Assembly (NCBI RefSeq): GCF_032854445.1
Contig: NC_088301.1
Location: 10,538,281 to 10,602,280, forward strand
DNA from: Liolophura sinensis
Taxonomy: Eukaryota > Mollusca > Polyplacophora > Chitonida > Chitonidae
DNA length: 64,000 bases
Reading direction: 5' to 3'
A program made the translations under genes and the position numbers. Below are positions 11,510 through 23,592 of this stretch, in pieces (the stretch's first letter is position 1; every line of letters starts with the position of its first letter). The notes beneath the pieces are model-generated. The model made no database searches, was not told the origin of the DNA, and saw only the letters and a list, made by a program, of their open reading frames with translations.

Positions 11510-11690
11510 AATCAATGACCATGCAAGAGCCTCTCACCAATACGATCCTTACGTATGGTCTGCAGCAACCCGCGGATCGTCGCGGGTTTCCTGTGGGCTC
11601 TGCCCGGTTTCCTCCCACCATAATGCTGGCCGCCGTCGTATAAGTGAAATATTCTTGAGCGCGGCGTAAAACATCAATCAATAAATATAT
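11510..11690 (+). mobile_element. family 1 SINE, 5'-truncated
   Basis: It starts within the head-body junction (caatgaccatgcaagagcct) and carries a well-conserved body and 3' end: ccaccataatgctggccgcc, gtcgtataagtgaaatattc, then gcggcgtaaaacatcaatca and an AT tail. The tRNA promoter region is missing, so this copy cannot be transcribed by Pol III on its own. Confidence 0.85.
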
Positions 11691-12738
11691 ATTACTCCAC
11701 ATATAGTTATTGCAATGTAGGCCTACTTATTTACTTATATGTATGACGTCATAATAACCTAATATATCAGTGCTACATGTTGGATATGTTTGTGGACATC
11801 AATAAACGCCACTTTGGGCCCAAACCATTACAAAACCAAATATGTGAAGCTGGGTGCTCAAACTTAGATGAACTGAAACTGCCTTAGCATAGAACTAGCG
11901 GTCAACATTTTATAGATTGTATAATAATTTTTAGAATTTAATTTATATCACAGTTTTAGGCTAAGACTTGAAATCGCTTTATGAAACGTGCCTCATCAGC
12001 TTGGCAGCGAAATGCCAAAACGCGGTGTAACAAAGGACAAAATCGAATGTATATAGTGTATGTCTTGTACCACGCACACTGCAGACATAACAGTTCTGTT
12101 TCCTGTGCGGAACGAATTTCACCCTAACAAATTATACGTATATATACATACATATATAAACAACAGAATGTGTGTGTGCATTTTGAGGGTTACCAATAAA
12201 AAGATCCAGGATCTTTCACTAGAAATACGTTTTAAAAGACTTGTGCGGAGCGAGAACGATTCTCCATTAGCAAGACGCCGGGGTATTTATAGAAGCTTTT
12301 GCTTTATTACCACTCAGTTTTCCAGCTGCATTCGGGAGCTAAGTTGGTACACACCAAATATATGATAACGCAGAGACTCGGCTATGTACAGCGATCTGTG
12401 AACTCATCCACCATTAGCTCGTGTTAATGGTCAGAGTTTATATATATGCCATAACATACCATCTTCATTTGCAATGCTCATACAGTTTTACACATGGACA
12501 CATATATGTGTTTGTTCCGTCATCTGGATGTTACTATGTGCTCTTAATATAGATGTAAATGTTACTTGACTTGTGAAAAAGGACATCATACGCATAGAAC
12601 TTCTGTACTTTGCCGGTCAGATATGGCAAAAAACATAATGGCATTTTGGACTCCCTAGAAGATTTAGATGTCTACAAATGCCGTGTTTGCAAAAAGTAAA
12701 GATTTGTCGATAAAGTCTTTAGTTCACCGTGCATTTCT

Positions 12739-12927
12739 TCAAAAACTGGAACAATGGCTATTGAATTTCCGTCTTAACATCAAAATTGCCCCAAACCAAA
12801 GTGCGGACTGCTGTCTGAAGGACATGCCCGGAGAAACGTGCATTGAGTTCCCAAAGTTCCCCGAGTCCAGATGGTTCATAGCTTTGCGTTTCATACTCAA
12901 TGTTCTAAATAACCTACTTGATGCCAT
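12739..12927 (-). CDS. doubtful 62-residue ORF
   Basis: A minus-strand ATG in good context (gaagATGG) opens a 62-codon frame. Its N-terminus MASSRLFRTLSMKRK is basic and Ser/Arg-rich like a mitochondrial presequence, and SALWFGAILML could be a short membrane segment. However, the same DNA on the plus strand (12668-12937) is also open for 89 codons, so neither strand is favoured. No homolog is recognised. It may be a chance ORF or an exon remnant. Confidence 0.18.
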   Translation of the reverse strand: MASSRLFRTLSMKRKAMNHLDSGNFGNSMHVSPGMSFRQQSALWFGAILMLRRKFNSHCSSF

Positions 12928-13177
12928 CTTCACATAGTGCATTGACTGATGGGCATTTAGTGTCCCATATAGTTCATAATCTATGAATCTAATAAAGTTC
13001 CAAAATAATTATGTAGTTTAATAAAGACTTACAGCATAGAGAGTAAAACCATAGCAGCGATAACGGTGTGATAGAGGCAAATGGTCACATGTAACGGATG
13101 AAATATGGCCTCTTATCAATTTACGTCACTCAGGCTTTTATTCTAACTGTTCATGTAAATGCATATACTGTAGCAAA

Positions 13178-13640
13178 AGACCACAGTCTGATGGAGAGTG
13201 TGCCATAGCTCATGGTCTGGTTCATAGTGTTCCAAAGTCCTAGGTCTGATAGAGAGTGTGCCATAGATCATGGTCTGGTACATAGTGTTCCAAATTCTTA
13301 GGTCTGATGGAGAGTGTGCCATAGATCATGGCCTGGTACATAGTGTTCCAAAGACCACAGTCTGATGGAGAGTGCGCAGTAGTTCGTGGTCTGGTACATA
13401 GTGTTCTAAAGTCCGAGGTCTGATGAAGAATGTGCCATAACTCATGGTCTAGTACATAGTGTTCTAAAGTCCACCTTCTGATAGAGAGTGTGCCATAGCT
13501 CATGGTCTAGTACATAGTGTTCTAAAGTCCACGGTCTGATAGAGAGTGTGCCATAGATCATGGTCTGGTACATGGTGTTCTAAAGTCCACGGTCTGATGG
13601 ATAGTGTGCCATAGATCATGGTCTGGTACATAGTGTTCCA
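13178..13640. repeat. 58-bp minisatellite, 8 copies
   Basis: The block gtctgat(a/g)gagagtgtgc followed by catagatcatggtctggtac recurs at a period of 58 bp (ccatag at 13203, 13261, 13319 and so on to 13609). Copies differ at a few positions. The minus-strand ORF 13240-13503 is a by-product of the array. Confidence 0.95.
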
Positions 13641-16565
13641 TAATATTTTATGACTTTTATTTTTCTCTAAAATATATCTTTTTATCCTCGATGAAGTTGC
13701 TAATTTGCAATCGAAAAAATGCCAGAGAAATAGAGAAAGATGAAAATATGGTGCAATGAACAGTGTTTTGAAGCGCTACGATTGCGTGAATTTGACATTT
13801 GGACACATGTACTTACGCGACAAAGTGAAATTACCCGACACCTTCGCTCAGGTTGTATTTAATCTGAACTAATCGAGCAGCATGGCAGCCAATTCTCACA
13901 ACGCGCTGTCTACGCAATGTTCGCCTTGCTCGTCTGTCCATGGCGTCACCGAATTAGGTAAAAGCTAATCAACTAATCGTCTTGATAAAAAAAAACAGCA
14001 ATTTCATTCGGGGAAATTTCATATACGTTGGTTGTGTTTTGTTGCGACGTGTACATGGACAATCGGGTGATCTTGTATTCTGGGAACATGTCCGGAAACG
14101 CTGACACCTGACTCCCCTTACGCTTACCAGGAAAGTCATGGTTTTCAAGATATGAAAGCGTTTTAATACAATATATACAGTATATGTTGTGTAAAGCCCA
14201 TATGTAAAGATAAAATCGCTCTTAAAATACAGCTAGTCAGTCCTAAGATACCCTAACTATAACATGTTCGCCACCCAGAAGGCAATCTATATTGCTATTA
14301 AATTTAAAAGCCAGGCAGCATTATGGTGAGAGGACCATCCCTACGATCGGAGAGGAAACCTCCTAAACAATTAAAATTTGAATACAAGGACTAAAATCAT
14401 ATTTTCCACACAGACAATTTAATGAGGTAACTGTGTTTTAATGTGATGATTTAATTTTTATATTTAGTTATTTGATCGCTTGATAATTTGAATTTGCATG
14501 AATAGGTTGTTTTGCTTTTATGATACTTCCATATCACAGGATAATGATGTCTTTAGATACGTTTTCAAATGAATAAGTGTATTTTTGTCACATCCTGATT
14601 GCCATGGTTAAACAAAATACAAACAGTTTTTGTCAGTTTGTTGTAGGATTTTAGTTTATGATTATTTATTTTGTTTTTTTTATTTTTTATTTTAGTTATA
14701 ATTTTTTATTTTAGGGATTTTTTTCCCTCGTAAACACATTGTTAAGCGTGCCATACGCTCAGTCACATTTTCATCACTGACTGCACGCAACAGGATCACG
14801 ATGCACCAGTTACCCTTTGTACCTGCACTGGAAGTTTGCATGTATATAGAACTCGTCCATGCGGGTACACAGAAAAAAATTTCTGTCACTGCCAAGTACC
14901 AATCTCCATTATACCTGTCAAATTTGTTGATTAGCCGTTTTCCTGTTAATTACAATAGGTTATTTCACCGTTGGGTACCAAGGCTGTTTGAAGTTTCCGG
15001 GTACCAGAAGGGTACGGCTTCACACTAGCCCGTGCATGTTCAAGCCCAGTATCGGGCTGCTCGCGCCCGGTAAATTTACCTTCCTAACACTAGAGGCCCC
15101 TGCCTGAAGCCGTGGCCCCACCCTGATACCGGCGCGTGGAAGGCCCCGGAGAGGGCCCCGTTAAAGAGCCATTGTCCTGGGCCTGGCTCGTCGGGCTCTC
15201 TGCAGCTGATACCATGTGGACTCAAACCCTCCCCTCTGCCTGCACATTGACGGCAGCTAAATATTTGGGGTTGAGACGATAAACGGCAGCGAAATCCCCG
15301 CTAGTATTCGACGAGTTGTAAATTGCGTGTTTATGGCTGCACACACGCTGTAAATATAGAGGTTACCGACCGGGCTTCGCTGGAATGAAGACAATAAATA
15401 TAGGGGGGAATTCTATAGGAGACGTCGCTCCATATTGCAACATGAGATAGAAGACCAACAGCATGGACGTGCCTGGATTCAATGCTAATCGTAATGTTTA
15501 ACTTCATTATATTAATATTTGGTGTTCTTTGGATCATAGACGCAGGGTTCTAACTCAACTTCTCTCCAAACAGGTTGGTAATGTGTGGAGAAATTAGCGA
15601 ATGTATCGCCGTATGTTGACACCGGGTGTATGTGTGCGCCAGATCAGCTGACAGTAATCCCTGGGGGATGTGAACGTCAACACTCCAGTCTGACGAGCTG
15701 TCAGTTTTCATAACGGGACAAACAGACCCAACCCCTCCCCCCGGGTCCCGCCTTATATACAGACCCTCGTCACGGGTTACGAAAACCGTCCGCGTACCTG
15801 TCTCTAATTAAGCATCTTTTCATTTGGGCCCTTGATCTATTTAAGAAGCCACTGTCTGACGCCCCGTCCTTGTTCTTTCCCGTCCGACACATCTGGGCAC
15901 AAATTTGATTACCATGGGGGGTAAATGTTACACGCAGCCCGCGACGACGGAAGAAGAAATCCGAGTGTTTTATCTTCGTGTAACTCTCCTGGAATCGTTT
16001 CCCTCCGCGCTGTAAACAAATAGTTTCGATGACTTTAGCGTCAGGTGTGTTCACGGTAAACCGACAACAGAAAAAATGAAAGTGAGGTCGATTTCTGTTG
16101 AGTCGTAATACCCCGCTTCCCTACAGTGTTCTTTCAAACAGAAATACCCGTTTTGTCACAGCACTCGTGTGGGCTGTTGTTTCGGATTTTTTTAACATTG
16201 ATTTTTTTTTTGGCAATAATTTGGACAATTTCATTTTTTTTCAGCGCCTGTTAGTAAGAGTATTACTAATCTGAGTTCCTTGGGTTTAAAAATTATCTAC
16301 CTCGTCATACGAATGCAGTGGTAAACGTATATACTTGATATACAATGGAGGTTCTTAATGGCTCAGATACTTAAAACGGTGGCTCGCTGCGACTATCGGA
16401 CCCATGGTCAGTGAGGTCGCGTGTTCAAATCCAGCTCTCACTGTTTCGACCGTAGCTTTAAGTCAAGAAGCTTAGCAGGTGACTGCCGATTGTCGAAACA
16501 ACAATCAAGGAAATTAATAAATTATTCCATATGCTGTCATAAAGCACTCTTCTTGTATCGCCAAG
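13641..16565. other. unique sequence, no gene supported
   Basis: An AT-rich part (13641-14800) is followed by a GC-richer part (14980-15900) with no convincing exon. At 14311-14370 there is a short degraded SINE-like piece (agcattatggtgagagg). At 16382-16460 a tRNA-like stretch with a B-box-like gtgttcaaatccagc may be a remnant of another SINE. Confidence 0.4.
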
Positions 16566-16570
16566 GCTTT

Positions 16571-19062
16571 GATCAATGTTATCATTAAGAACACTTCTTA
16601 TATGGCTCTGGCTTTATTCCATGCTGCCATTAAGAACACTTCTCATATGGCTCTGTCTTTATTCCATACTGTCATTAAGAACACTTCTCATATGGTTCTG
16701 TCTTTATTCCATACTGCCATTAAGAGCACTTCTCATATGGCTCTGTCTTTATTCCATACTGTCAATAAGAACTCTCCTCATATGGCCTTGTTTTTATTCC
16801 ATACTGTCATCAAGATCTCTCCTCATATGGCCTTGTTTTTATTTCGTACTGTCATTAAGAACTCTTCTCACATGACCCTGGCTTTATTTCCATACTGTCA
16901 TTAAGAACTCTTCTCGTATGGTTCTGACTTTGTTCCATGCTGTCATTAAGAACTCTTCTCTTATGGTTCTGTCTTTATTCCATACTGTCATTAAGAGCAC
17001 TTCTCATATGCCTCTGTCTTTATTTCATACTGTCAATAAGAACTCTCCTCATATGGCCTTGTTTTTATTTCGTACTGTCATTAAGAACACTTCTCATATG
17101 GTTCTGTCTTTATTCCATACTGCCATTAAGAGCACTTCTCATATGGTTCTGTCTTTATTCCATACTGCCATTAAGAGCACTTCTCATATGGCTCTGTCTT
17201 TATTCCATACTGTCAATAAGAACTCTCCTCATATGGCCTTGTTTTTATTTCGTACTGTCATTAAGAACACTTCTCATATGGTTCTGTCTTTATTCCATAC
17301 TGCCATTAAGAGCACTTCTCATATGGCTCTGTCTTTATTCCATACTGTCATTAAGAACGCTTCTCATATGGTTCTGTCTTTATTCCATACTGTCATTAAG
17401 AGCACTTCTCATATGGCTCTGTCTTTATTCCATACTGTCAATAAGAACTCTCCTCATATGGCCTTGTTTTTATTCCATACTGTCATCAAGATCTCTCCTC
17501 ATATGGCCTTGTTTTTATTTCGTACTGTCATTAAGAACTCTTCTCACATGACCCTGGCTTTATTTCCATACTGTCATTAAGAACACTTCTCGTATGGTTC
17601 TCACTTTGTTCCATGCTGTCATTAAGAACTCTTCTCTTACGGCTCTGGCTTTATTCCATACTGTCATTAAGAACAATTCTCATATGACCCTGGCTTTATT
17701 CCATACTGTCATTAAGAACTCTCCTCATATGGCCTTGCTTTTATTCCATACTGTCATTAAGAACACTTCTCATATGGCTCTAGCTTTATTTCCATACTGT
17801 CATTAAGAACTCTTCTCATATGACCCCGGCTTTATTCAATACTATCATTGAAAACTTTTCTCATATGGCCCTCACTTTATTCCATATTGTCAATAAAACA
17901 CTTGTCATATGGCTCTGTCTTTATTCCATACTGTCATTACGAGCACTTCTCATACGGCTCTGGTTTTATTCCATACTGTCATTAAAAACACTTGTCATAT
18001 GGCTCTGTCCTTATTCCATACTGTCATTAAGATCTCTCCTCATATGGCCTTGTTTTTATTCCATACTGTCATCAAGAACTCTCCTCATATGGTGTTGTTT
18101 TTATTTCATACTGTCATTAAGAACTCTTCTGGTATGGTTCTCACTTTGTTCCATGCTGTCATTAAGAACTCTTCTCATACGGCTCTGGCTTTATTCCATA
18201 CAGTCATTAAGAACAATTCTCATATTATCCTGGCTTTATTTCCATAGTGTCATTAAGAACTCTCCTCATATGGCCTTGCTTTTATTCCATACTGTCATTA
18301 AGAACACTTCTCATATGGCTCTAGCTTTATTTCCATACTGTCATTAAGAATTCTTCTTATATGCCCTCGCTTTATTCCATACTGTCAATAAGAACTTTTC
18401 TCATATGGCCCTGGCTTTATTCCATACTGTCATTAAGAAGACTTCTCATATGGCTCTGTCTATATTCCATACTGCCATTAAGAACACTTCTCATACGGCT
18501 CTGGCTTTATTCCATACTGTCATTAAGAACACTTCCCTAGGGCCCTGGTTATATCCCATACTGTCAATAAGAACTTTTCTCATATGCCCTGGCTTTATTC
18601 CATACTGTCAATAAGAACTCTTCTCATACGGCTCTGACTTTATTCTATACTGTCATTAAGAACACTTCTCATATGACCCTGGCTTTATTCAATACTATCA
18701 TTAAAAACTTTTCTCATATGGCCCTCACCTTATTCCATATTGTCATGAAGAACACTTCTCCTATGGCTCTGACTTTATTTCATACTGTCATTAAGAACAT
18801 TTCTCATATGACCCTGGCTTTATTCAATACTATCATTAAAAACTTTTCTCATATGGCCCTCACCTTATTCCATATTGTCATGAAGAACACTTCTCCTATG
18901 GCTCTGACTTTATTTCATACTGTCATTAAGAACATTTCTCATATGGCCCTGTTTTTATTCTATACTTTCATTAAGCATACTTCTCATACGGCTCTGGCTT
19001 TATTTCACACAGTCATTAAGAAGTTCTTCGCCTGTGGTCCTGGGTTTGTCCATACTGTAACA
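16571..19062. repeat. 45-bp minisatellite, about 55 copies
   Basis: The unit is cattaagaacacttctcata followed by tggctctgtctttattccata and ctgt, 45 bp. Because 45 is a multiple of 3, two frames stay open together over long stretches (for example 16918-17580 and 16937-17551), producing 15-residue repeats such as LFHTVIKNTSHMALS. The frame breaks wherever a unit carries an extra T (tatttccatact). These are array by-products: no start, splice or stop logic suggests a gene. Higher-order copies are visible: the last units before the frame break at 16904 recur before 17580, and a 135-bp trimer at about 18660-18795 is repeated immediately afterwards. Confidence 0.97.
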
Positions 19063-19083
19063 CTTCACCTCTTGTACAACACT

Positions 19084-19133
19084 GATGATACACGTGTCCA
19101 GCCATCCGGATGATACACGCGTCCAGCCATCCG
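19084..19133. repeat. 25-bp tandem duplication
   Basis: Two copies of gatgatacacgtgtccagcc plus atccg stand side by side, differing at one base (cgtg versus cgcg). It directly follows the 45-bp array. Confidence 0.9.
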
Positions 19134-20029
19134 GATTCGTGGCCTAAAGTGGGTAATTTATGTACATGTATATACAGAGCACAACTATGTATTTGACTTA
19201 TTGCATCGCATTATGATAGGAACAAATTCATGTATTTTGCTGGAGTTTCGATACATCCATTTAACATTTCATCGCACGGTCCATACACTAACTTTTTGCA
19301 GTTTCAAAAGATGGAGTACATGCGCTAAAGAGGGTCCACAACAGGTGTTCTAGCCTATAGCTGTGGCTTTATGCGTGTACAACAGCCGTAGCCGTGTTTC
19401 TTATCGCGCCGTTCTCGAGCGGCTGCTGAGCGGCTAAACACTATAATACCACATGATGTTTATAAATAACGCCTGAGCATGCGTTCGAGCGAACTGGAAT
19501 TGGTCGTGATATACATATGAGGTAATCATTTTTTTATCAGTATTATTCGAGATAATTTATTTAATAGCAAAAATGATATTTTTAGACTGTGTTCTTTGAA
19601 AGATATGTGCGGCCATTGCTTCCCATCGTTTCCATTTAGTAATTCCTTCGATACCATATATTTGGACCCCATAGTCAGTCATTGTGCGATGCTCACTTCG
19701 GGGTGAAGGACAAGGTCAAGGCTGTATGTATAAGATACATGTACATATAATCGCTGTAACCATTCCTACGATTTGGTGCTGTGTAGCGAGTGCATGTTCT
19801 TGATACAGGTCGAAACGCTTCGTATCTTTAAGAGCGGGCCGTGGTTTAACTGGTGCTTGCATGGCTGCAGGGCAAACTAGGTGGGCCTAAAAAAATAGAA
19901 ACAACACGAGGAACTTGTAAATTCCCCACCTTTTAGTCCTTCATGGGCCTTAGTGACAATAACCGGTGGACAACGCTCGTGGAGCCGCTCGCTCAGACTA
20001 ACGTCCACTGAAGACTACTTCTGTGCATA
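19134..20029. other. unique sequence between arrays
   Basis: Nothing was recognised in this interval. It is of mixed composition with a small GC-richer patch at 19380-19440. Confidence 0.4.
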
Positions 20030-20190
20030 TCTGTACGTCACATGTTCGTCAGTAACTAATGGAAGGTGGCTGGTTTACCATGAGCACTCCGGTATCTTCC
20101 ACTTTTAAAACTGACCGCCATCGCATAAGTGAAAAGTTCTCGCGCATAGCGTGGAACACTATCAGTTAAATAAAAATAATTAAATGTTTC
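20030..20190 (+). mobile_element. diverged SINE (family 2) fragment
   Basis: The block tgaccgccatcgcataagtg followed by aaaa and an AT tail is related to the 3' body of family 1 (ggccgccgtcgtataagtga) but differs consistently. Similar versions occur near 24345, 33540, 38371, 46500 and 51345, suggesting an older or parallel subfamily. Confidence 0.5.
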
Positions 20191-20255
20191 GTACAGCGTG
20201 TGGATACAGGTGTAGACCTGTATGTAGGCCTGAATCCTGATCTGAGAAGACTAAT

Positions 20256-21060
20256 CTATATTGGTATCATTCGGCAATGGTCCTTATTTGTAAAGGATGG
20301 CACGGGTCATTCTACAATCGCTTTTATTTTTAAAGCATAGTACTGATCATTCTACTATCGTCATGATTTGTGAAGCCTATAGTATTGATATCATTCTATA
20401 ATCGTCGTGATTTGTGAAGCCTGCAGTATTGGCATCATTTTACAATCGTCATAATTTGTGAAGTATATAGTATTGGTATAATTCTACAATCGTCGTGATT
20501 TGTGAAGCTATGGTATTGGGGTCATTCTACAATCGGTAGGATTTGTAAGCCTGTGGTCATTCTAGAATCGTCATGATTTATGAAGCCTATAGTATTCGAA
20601 TCATTCTACCATCGTCGTCATTTGTGAAGCCTATAGTATTGGAATCATTCCACAATCGTCGTGATTTGTGAAGCCTGCAGTATTGGGATCATTCTACAAT
20701 CGTCGTGATTTGTGATGTCTATAGTAGTCGTATCACCCTACAATCTTCGTGATTTGTGAAGCCTATAGTATTAGGCCATTCTACAATTGTCGTGATTTGT
20801 AAAGCCTATAGTGTTGGGATCATTCTACAATCATCATTATTTGTGAAGCTTATAATGCTGGGTCATTCTACAATCGTCCTTTGTCCACCTTCGTGTAAGT
20901 GAAATATTCTTGAATATGAGTAAATCACGAGATAAATAAGGAAATAAATAACTTGTCTAGTCCACTATAATGCGATTCCAGAATTGTCGTGATTTGTGTG
21001 GCTTACTACGAGTGTCGGCCATTGCAGAGTTGTCTAACTGTGAATTGTGAAGGCTATTAC
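20256..21060. repeat. about 44-bp degenerate minisatellite
   Basis: The core is cattctacaatcgtcgtgat followed by ttgtgaagcctatagtattg. About 15 units are visible to 20880 and more diverged units resume at 20958-21060 on the far side of a SINE fragment. Period varies by small indels. Confidence 0.9.
20883..20951 (+). mobile_element. family 1 SINE 3' fragment inside minisatellite
   Basis: The sequence gtgtaagtgaaatattcttg is the diagnostic family 1 3' block, here followed by a degraded tail ending ataaataaggaaataaataa. It interrupts the 44-bp array, so the array predates it. Confidence 0.8.
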
Positions 21061-21439
21061 CATGGTTGATATGGCCGATCAAACAATAGTGGTGTCTGAT
21101 ATAGTATTAAAGAAGACTCTGAACGTTCTACTTAGGGGTTAAAATATGGCCTTTTGTACGTTATGACAAACCCTAATACGCAAAATATCCCACTGTTAAG
21201 CGACATATAGTTCTAAACAGCAATGTTAATTCCTGAACCTTTGGAATTATTTTTAAAACCTAAAAGCAAATTCAATTATTGTTCTTTTCAACAAAAAATA
21301 CGGAAGGCTTCGTTAAGCTTGGAAAACCAAAACTCACACTCTGCCAGGATATCAACAGTGCATTAGTGCTTATATAACATGCTCTATCCTAATTATGAAA
21401 TTACAATACCAGAGGCGCTGAGGTGGGGATGTTACCTTT

Positions 21440-22120
21440 AATAGCGGCATTATCACAACACAGCAATTTAGTGCAACATGTATTATGATAACTACGGTAT
21501 TATCACATTAGAACAATTAAGTGCGACATGTATTATGATTACTACGGTATTATCACATCAGAACAATTAAGAGCGTCATGCATTATGATAACTAAGGTAT
21601 TATCACATCAGAACAATTAACCGCGACATGTATTATGATAACTGCGGTATTATCACATAAGAAAAATTAAGCTCGACACGTATTATGATAACTACGGTAT
21701 TATCACATCAGAACAATTAAGTTCGACATGTATTAGGATAATTGAGGTATTATCACATCAGAGCAAGTGTGTGTGACACGTTGTTGGATAGTTTTGGGCC
21801 ACTAGAACAAGCGGTGTTATCACATCAGAACGGTATTATCACATCTGATTGTGGTTTTTACACAGTGCTCAAGAATAGTTGAGCTACAAGGCGGCGACTA
21901 ACGTTATGCTGGGAGTAAACCGAGCAGGACCCAATATGAGATGAACAGTTAAGTGTGACAAGTCGTGTTATAAATTCGAGCCACTACAACGAGCGGTATT
22001 ATCACACCAGAACAATTAAGTGCAACAAGTATAGTAAAATAATTTCGCAATATTACCACATCAGCGCAATAAAATGTGACAACTGCTAATTTCGGTATTA
22101 TCACATCAGAGCAGAACATT
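21440..22120. repeat. about 51-bp degenerate minisatellite
   Basis: The core is cacatcagaacaattaagtg followed by cgacatgtattatgataact and acggtattat. Six regular units fill 21455-21770, then diverged copies continue to about 22120. Confidence 0.9.
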
Positions 22121-22154
22121 TATCAGATGATATGATAATTTCACTACGACGAGC

Positions 22155-23592
22155 GACATGCTAGAACAAAGGCGACCGGTGGTGTAATCATGATAGAATA
22201 ACTGCGAAGTGTGGTGTAATCATGCTAGAATAACGGAGACATGGTGTAATCATGCTAAAATATCGGTGACGAGCGGTGTAATCATGCCTGAATAACTGCG
22301 ACGTGTGGTTTTAACATGCTAGAATAACTGCGACGTGGTGTAATCATGCCCGAATAACTGCGACGTGTGGTTTTAACATGCTAGAATAACGGCGACGTGT
22401 GGTGTTATCATGCTAGAATAACGGCAGCGTATGGTGTTATGCTAGAATATCGGCGACATGTGGTGTTATCATGCTAGAATAACGGCAACGTGTGGTGTTA
22501 TAGCACGCTAAAATAACGGCGACGTGGTGTAATCATGCTAGAATAACGGTGAAGTGTGTTGTAATCATGTTAGTATAATGTAGACGTGTGGTGTAATCAT
22601 GCTAGAGTAAATGCAATGCGTGATTTTATCATGCTAGTATAACGGTGACATGTGGTATAAAAAGATGCGTGGTGTTACCATGCTAGAAAGTAGCGACGTG
22701 TGGTGTAATCATGCTAGAATAACTGTGACGTGTGGATTTATCATGGTAAAATAACAGCGACGTGTGGTGTAATCATGCTACAATAACTACGACGTTTGGT
22801 GTAATCATGCTAGAATAACGGAGACGTTTGGTGTAATCATGCTAGAATAACGGCAACGTGTGGTGTAATCATGCTAGAATAACCGTGACGTGTGGATTTA
22901 TCATGATAAAATAACAGCGACGTGTGGTGTAATCATGCTACAATAACTACGACCTTTGGTGTAATCATGCTAGTTTAACAGAGACGTGTGGTGTAATCAT
23001 GCTAGAATAACGGAGACGTGTGGTGTAATCATGCTAGAATAATGTAGACGTGTGGTGTAATCATGTTTTACAATAACGGAGATGTATGGTGTTATCATGC
23101 TAGAATAACAACGACGTGTGGTTTTAGCATGCTAGAATAACGGAGATGTGTGATGTAATCATGCTAGAATAACTGCGACGTGTTATTTTAACATGCTAGG
23201 ATAACGGAGACGTGTGGCGTAATTATGCTATAGATTAATGGGGACGATAGATTAACGGAGACGTGTAGTGTTATCAAGCTACAATAACAACGACATGTGG
23301 TGTCATCATGCTAATGAATAACAACGACGTGTGGTGTAATCATGGTAGAAAAACGGCTGGGTGTGGTGTAACAATGCCAGAATAACGTAGATACGGGGTG
23401 TAGTCATGCTAGAATAACGGCAACGTGTGATGTGGTCATGCTAGAGTAATGGCGGCGTGTGGTGTTATCATGCTAGAATAACTTAGACGAGTGGTGTTAC
23501 CGTGCTAGAATAACGGTGAAGCGCGGTGTTATCATACTAGAACAACAGCGACGTGTGGTGTAATCATGCTAGAACAACGGCGACGTGTAATA
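22155..23592. repeat. about 32-bp minisatellite, about 45 copies
   Basis: The core is gtggtgtaatcatgctagaa followed by taacggcgacgt. Units vary by point changes and short deletions. No frame stays open and no gene is implied. Confidence 0.95.

Larger units (their letters stand above)
10873..13177. other. AT-rich sequence, probable intron or intergenic
   Basis: Apart from the SINE at 11510-11690 and the ambiguous open frame at 12739-12927, nothing was recognised. No acceptor followed by a protein-like frame was found that would continue the exon chain from 10872. Confidence 0.4.

Noticed and set aside
16918-17580. 220-codon open frame that might be a repetitive protein
   Set aside because: It is a by-product of a 45-bp array: a second frame is open over the same stretch and frames break at unit variants.
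22155-23592. Array with regularly spaced short repeats, considered as CRISPR
   Set aside because: Units are contiguous and degenerate with no distinct unique spacers, and the DNA is of animal type with no cas-like genes.
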